Positions 5,829 through 6,849 of a stretch of 6,849 nt of DNA are shown piece by piece. The notes under the pieces are model-generated. The model worked only from the letters and a program-made list of their open reading frames with translations, was not told the DNA's origin and ran no database searches. The stretch spans positions 1 to 6,849 of the forward strand of contig JAAZOO010000226.1 in the NCBI GenBank assembly GCA_012797715.1, read 5' to 3'. Both the position numbers and the translations under genes were made by a program. This DNA comes from Geobacteraceae bacterium. Its GTDB lineage: Bacteria > Desulfobacterota > Desulfuromonadia > Geobacterales > Geobacteraceae. How positions within the stretch are numbered: the stretch's first letter is position 1; the number at the start of each line of letters is the position of its first letter.

Positions 5829-5837
5829 GGAGGAGAA

Positions 5838-6230
5838 ATGGCCGGGAAAAGGGGTATGAAAATGCCGCCGAAGATAAACACCCTTCGGCAGAATATATGG
5901 AGAAGCATACGGATCATGAGGACGTTTTCCATATCTGGGTTGATGACAACGGTCCCTGGGCTGAAATACGACAACGCGCAGAAATTCGTGAGACGCCTGG
6001 TGACCCACGGTTATGTGTCAAAACTGGGCGGGTACAAAGGCGGGCGGCCGGGCGATTGCCAGATGTACGTGCTCTGCAGGGACAGCGGGCCGGAAGCGCC
6101 GGTTCTGGGGATAGGACGGTCCGAAAAATTTTTGAAGCAGCAGGGGAAAGAAAGAGAGGAAGAAACAGACAAAGAAAGAAAGGAGGAGGCGGCCGATGAC
6201 CACGACCGACCGGATGCGACTGCTGCGTGA
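5838..6230 (+). CDS. Phage winged-helix DNA-binding protein
   Basis: The 130-residue product has a winged-helix-like core, residues about 17-80. NIWRSIRIMRTFSISGLM is the first helices, YDNAQKFVRRLVTHGYVSKL (44-63) the recognition helix and first wing strand, and GGYKGGRPGDCQMYVLCRD (64-82) the wing. The pattern ends in DSGPEAPV (82-89), a phrase I recall from small proteins coded just after transposition genes in transposable phages. The tail (100-130) is highly charged and low in complexity. The start has AAAGGAGG four nucleotides upstream; Met7 is an alternative. The leader can fold over this ribosome binding site. It overlaps the next gene by 35 bp in another frame. It is probably an early regulator or accessory DNA-binding protein; its target is unknown. 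Confidence 0.8.
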   Translation: MAGKRGMKMPPKINTLRQNIWRSIRIMRTFSISGLMTTVPGLKYDNAQKFVRRLVTHGYVSKLGGYKGGRPGDCQMYVLCRDSGPEAPVLGIGRSEKFLKQQGKEREEETDKERKEEAADDHDRPDATAA

Positions 6231-6507
6231 GAAGTGCGCCGAGCTCGGCCAGGCCGAGGCCGCCCGACGCCTCGGCTACTCGCCGTCCGCCATCAATCAG
6301 GCATTAAAGGGCGGGTACCAGGGGAGCCTCGACAACCTGCTCACCAGGGTGGAAGAAGTCTTCGGCTCCACTACAGTCATGTGCCCCATCCTCGGCGAGA
6401 TACCCCTCGGCAAGTGCGCTGACATCAGGAGGCGGCCGTTCGCGGCCACCAATCCGCTGCGGGTGCAGTTGTACCGGCAGTGCCGAAAATGCGGAGGCAA
6501 GCCATGA
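6196..6507 (+). CDS. Small helix-turn-helix protein with a four-cysteine tail
   Basis: This 103-residue protein has an N-terminal helix-turn-helix, residues about 18-55 (QAEAARRLGYSPSAINQAL, then SLDNLLTRVEEVFG). A second part holds four cysteines, C63, C74, C96 and C99, in the frame CPILGEIPLGKC then RPFAATNPLRVQLYRQCRKC. The spacing suggests a bound metal, perhaps zinc, though this is not proven. I recall similar proteins in the early regions of transposable phages, with the conserved RRPFAATNP phrase. The start is set by AAGGAGGAGG just upstream; the gene begins inside the end of the winged-helix gene and its stop overlaps the next start by ATGA, so the three are probably translated together. 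A regulatory role is likely; the target is unknown. Confidence 0.82.
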   Translation: MTTTDRMRLLREKCAELGQAEAARRLGYSPSAINQALKGGYQGSLDNLLTRVEEVFGSTTVMCPILGEIPLGKCADIRRRPFAATNPLRVQLYRQCRKCGGKP

Positions 6508-6779
6508 ACAAACCTTTATCGGTGAAGATACCCCCTCGTAACACCGGCTGCAAGAATTCTCATGTCCGTCCGCCCTGCCCGAAGTGCCGCGGCCTGCTGG
6601 TGCCGGAGGTCATGCTGGCCGGCGACGGCGAGACGCGGGTGCTGGTGTCGGTGGGGTGCGTCAACTGCGGAGAGCGGATCTACCGGGAGCACCGGCGCCG
6701 GCGGGCCGGGGAGGAGGACCGGAGGATCGGCCCGGCAGGGGCGGGAAAGGCGCACAGGGGGGTGCAGACATGCTGCTGA
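6504..6779 (+). CDS. Zinc-ribbon-like protein with two CxxC pairs
   Basis: The 91-residue product has CPKC (25-28) and CVNC (52-55) bracketing a short beta-rich stretch (LLVPEVMLAGDGETRVLVSV), the layout of a zinc ribbon. After it comes an arginine-rich region (60-74) and a tail ending in two cysteines. ATG at 6504 is chosen over 6480 because it overlaps the previous stop by ATGA and has CGGAGG six nucleotides upstream. It may bind nucleic acid or a protein partner. Its own stop overlaps the next start. I do not recognise a specific family. The three regulators before it suggest a cluster of small control proteins. Confidence 0.75.
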   Translation: MNKPLSVKIPPRNTGCKNSHVRPPCPKCRGLLVPEVMLAGDGETRVLVSVGCVNCGERIYREHRRRRAGEEDRRIGPAGAGKAHRGVQTCC

Positions 6780-6849
6780 CAGGAATCTGGTATCTGGCGG
6801 CCGCCGTCGCCGCCGCGGTTTTGTGGTACCCGTTCGGAACCGCCGCGAA
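6770..6849 (+). CDS. Small membrane protein, 3' end outside the window
   Basis: ATG at 6770 begins inside the last codons of the zinc-ribbon gene, with a GGGGGG run (6757-6762) upstream as a possible ribosome binding site. The 26 visible residues are MLLTGIWYLAAAVAAAVLWY followed by PFGTAA, a strongly hydrophobic segment that looks like a transmembrane helix or signal anchor. It could be a holin-like or accessory phage membrane protein, but too little is visible to say. Confidence 0.6.
   Translation, partial: MLLTGIWYLAAAVAAAVLWYPFGTAA

Noticed and set aside
4940..5974. Minus-strand frame across B
   Set aside because: Antisense to the Walker-motif ATPase; a shadow frame.
1..6849. Phage end (attL) and transposase end-binding sites
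   Set aside because: The leftward gene runs off the window, so the left end lies outside; no terminal TG/CA end with flanking repeats could be located.
1..6849. CRISPR array, tRNA or rRNA
   Set aside because: No regularly spaced repeats and no cloverleaf or rRNA-like sequence were seen.

Overview
The window is the early control and transposition region of a Mu-like transposable prophage. The organism cannot be named. The high-GC body (about 2400 to 6849), strong AGGAGG-type ribosome binding sites and the protein style suggest a GC-rich Gram-negative host, possibly of the deltaproteobacterial (Desulfobacterota) kind; that is inference. Neither prophage end is visible.

Left part (1 to 1511, minus strand): a leftward group of three tightly packed genes. 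The first is a Cro/C1-type repressor with no autoprotease domain. It is followed 5 nt later by a DUF6932-like nucleotidyltransferase. A gene of unknown function, cut by the window edge, overlaps that by the sequence ATGA. The group is more AT-rich than the rest and looks like a lysogeny module that has picked up a two-gene accessory cassette, possibly for defence, toxin-antitoxin or exclusion.

Control region (1512 to 2107): a 13-bp element, AAACTTTTACCTA, occurs twice exactly and once degenerately. One exact copy is part of a perfect 11-3-11 palindrome. A near-consensus rightward promoter (TTGACA, 17 nt, TATACC) lies beside the distal copy, and a weaker leftward promoter can be placed between the copies. 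This is a typical immunity switch. Between it and the first rightward gene lies a plausible minus-strand gene of 128 codons, antisense to the early transcript.

Right part (2108 to 6849, plus strand): a Ner-like small helix-turn-helix protein, a MuA-like DDE transposase with all three acidic residues, a charged helical protein of unknown function, a MuB-like AAA+ ATPase, a winged-helix protein, a helix-turn-helix protein with a four-cysteine tail, a two-CxxC zinc-ribbon-like protein, and the start of a membrane protein. The genes overlap or are closely spaced and are probably one early operon read from the promoter at 1640. Terminator-like hairpins precede the B gene, and a nested inverted repeat touches the ribosome binding site of the winged-helix gene; both could set relative expression.

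Expected working: repressor binding keeps the rightward operon off in lysogeny. On induction, the Ner-like protein tunes the switch, the A protein pairs and joins the phage ends, and the B ATPase delivers target DNA. The leftward cassette would be expressed in the lysogen together with the repressor.
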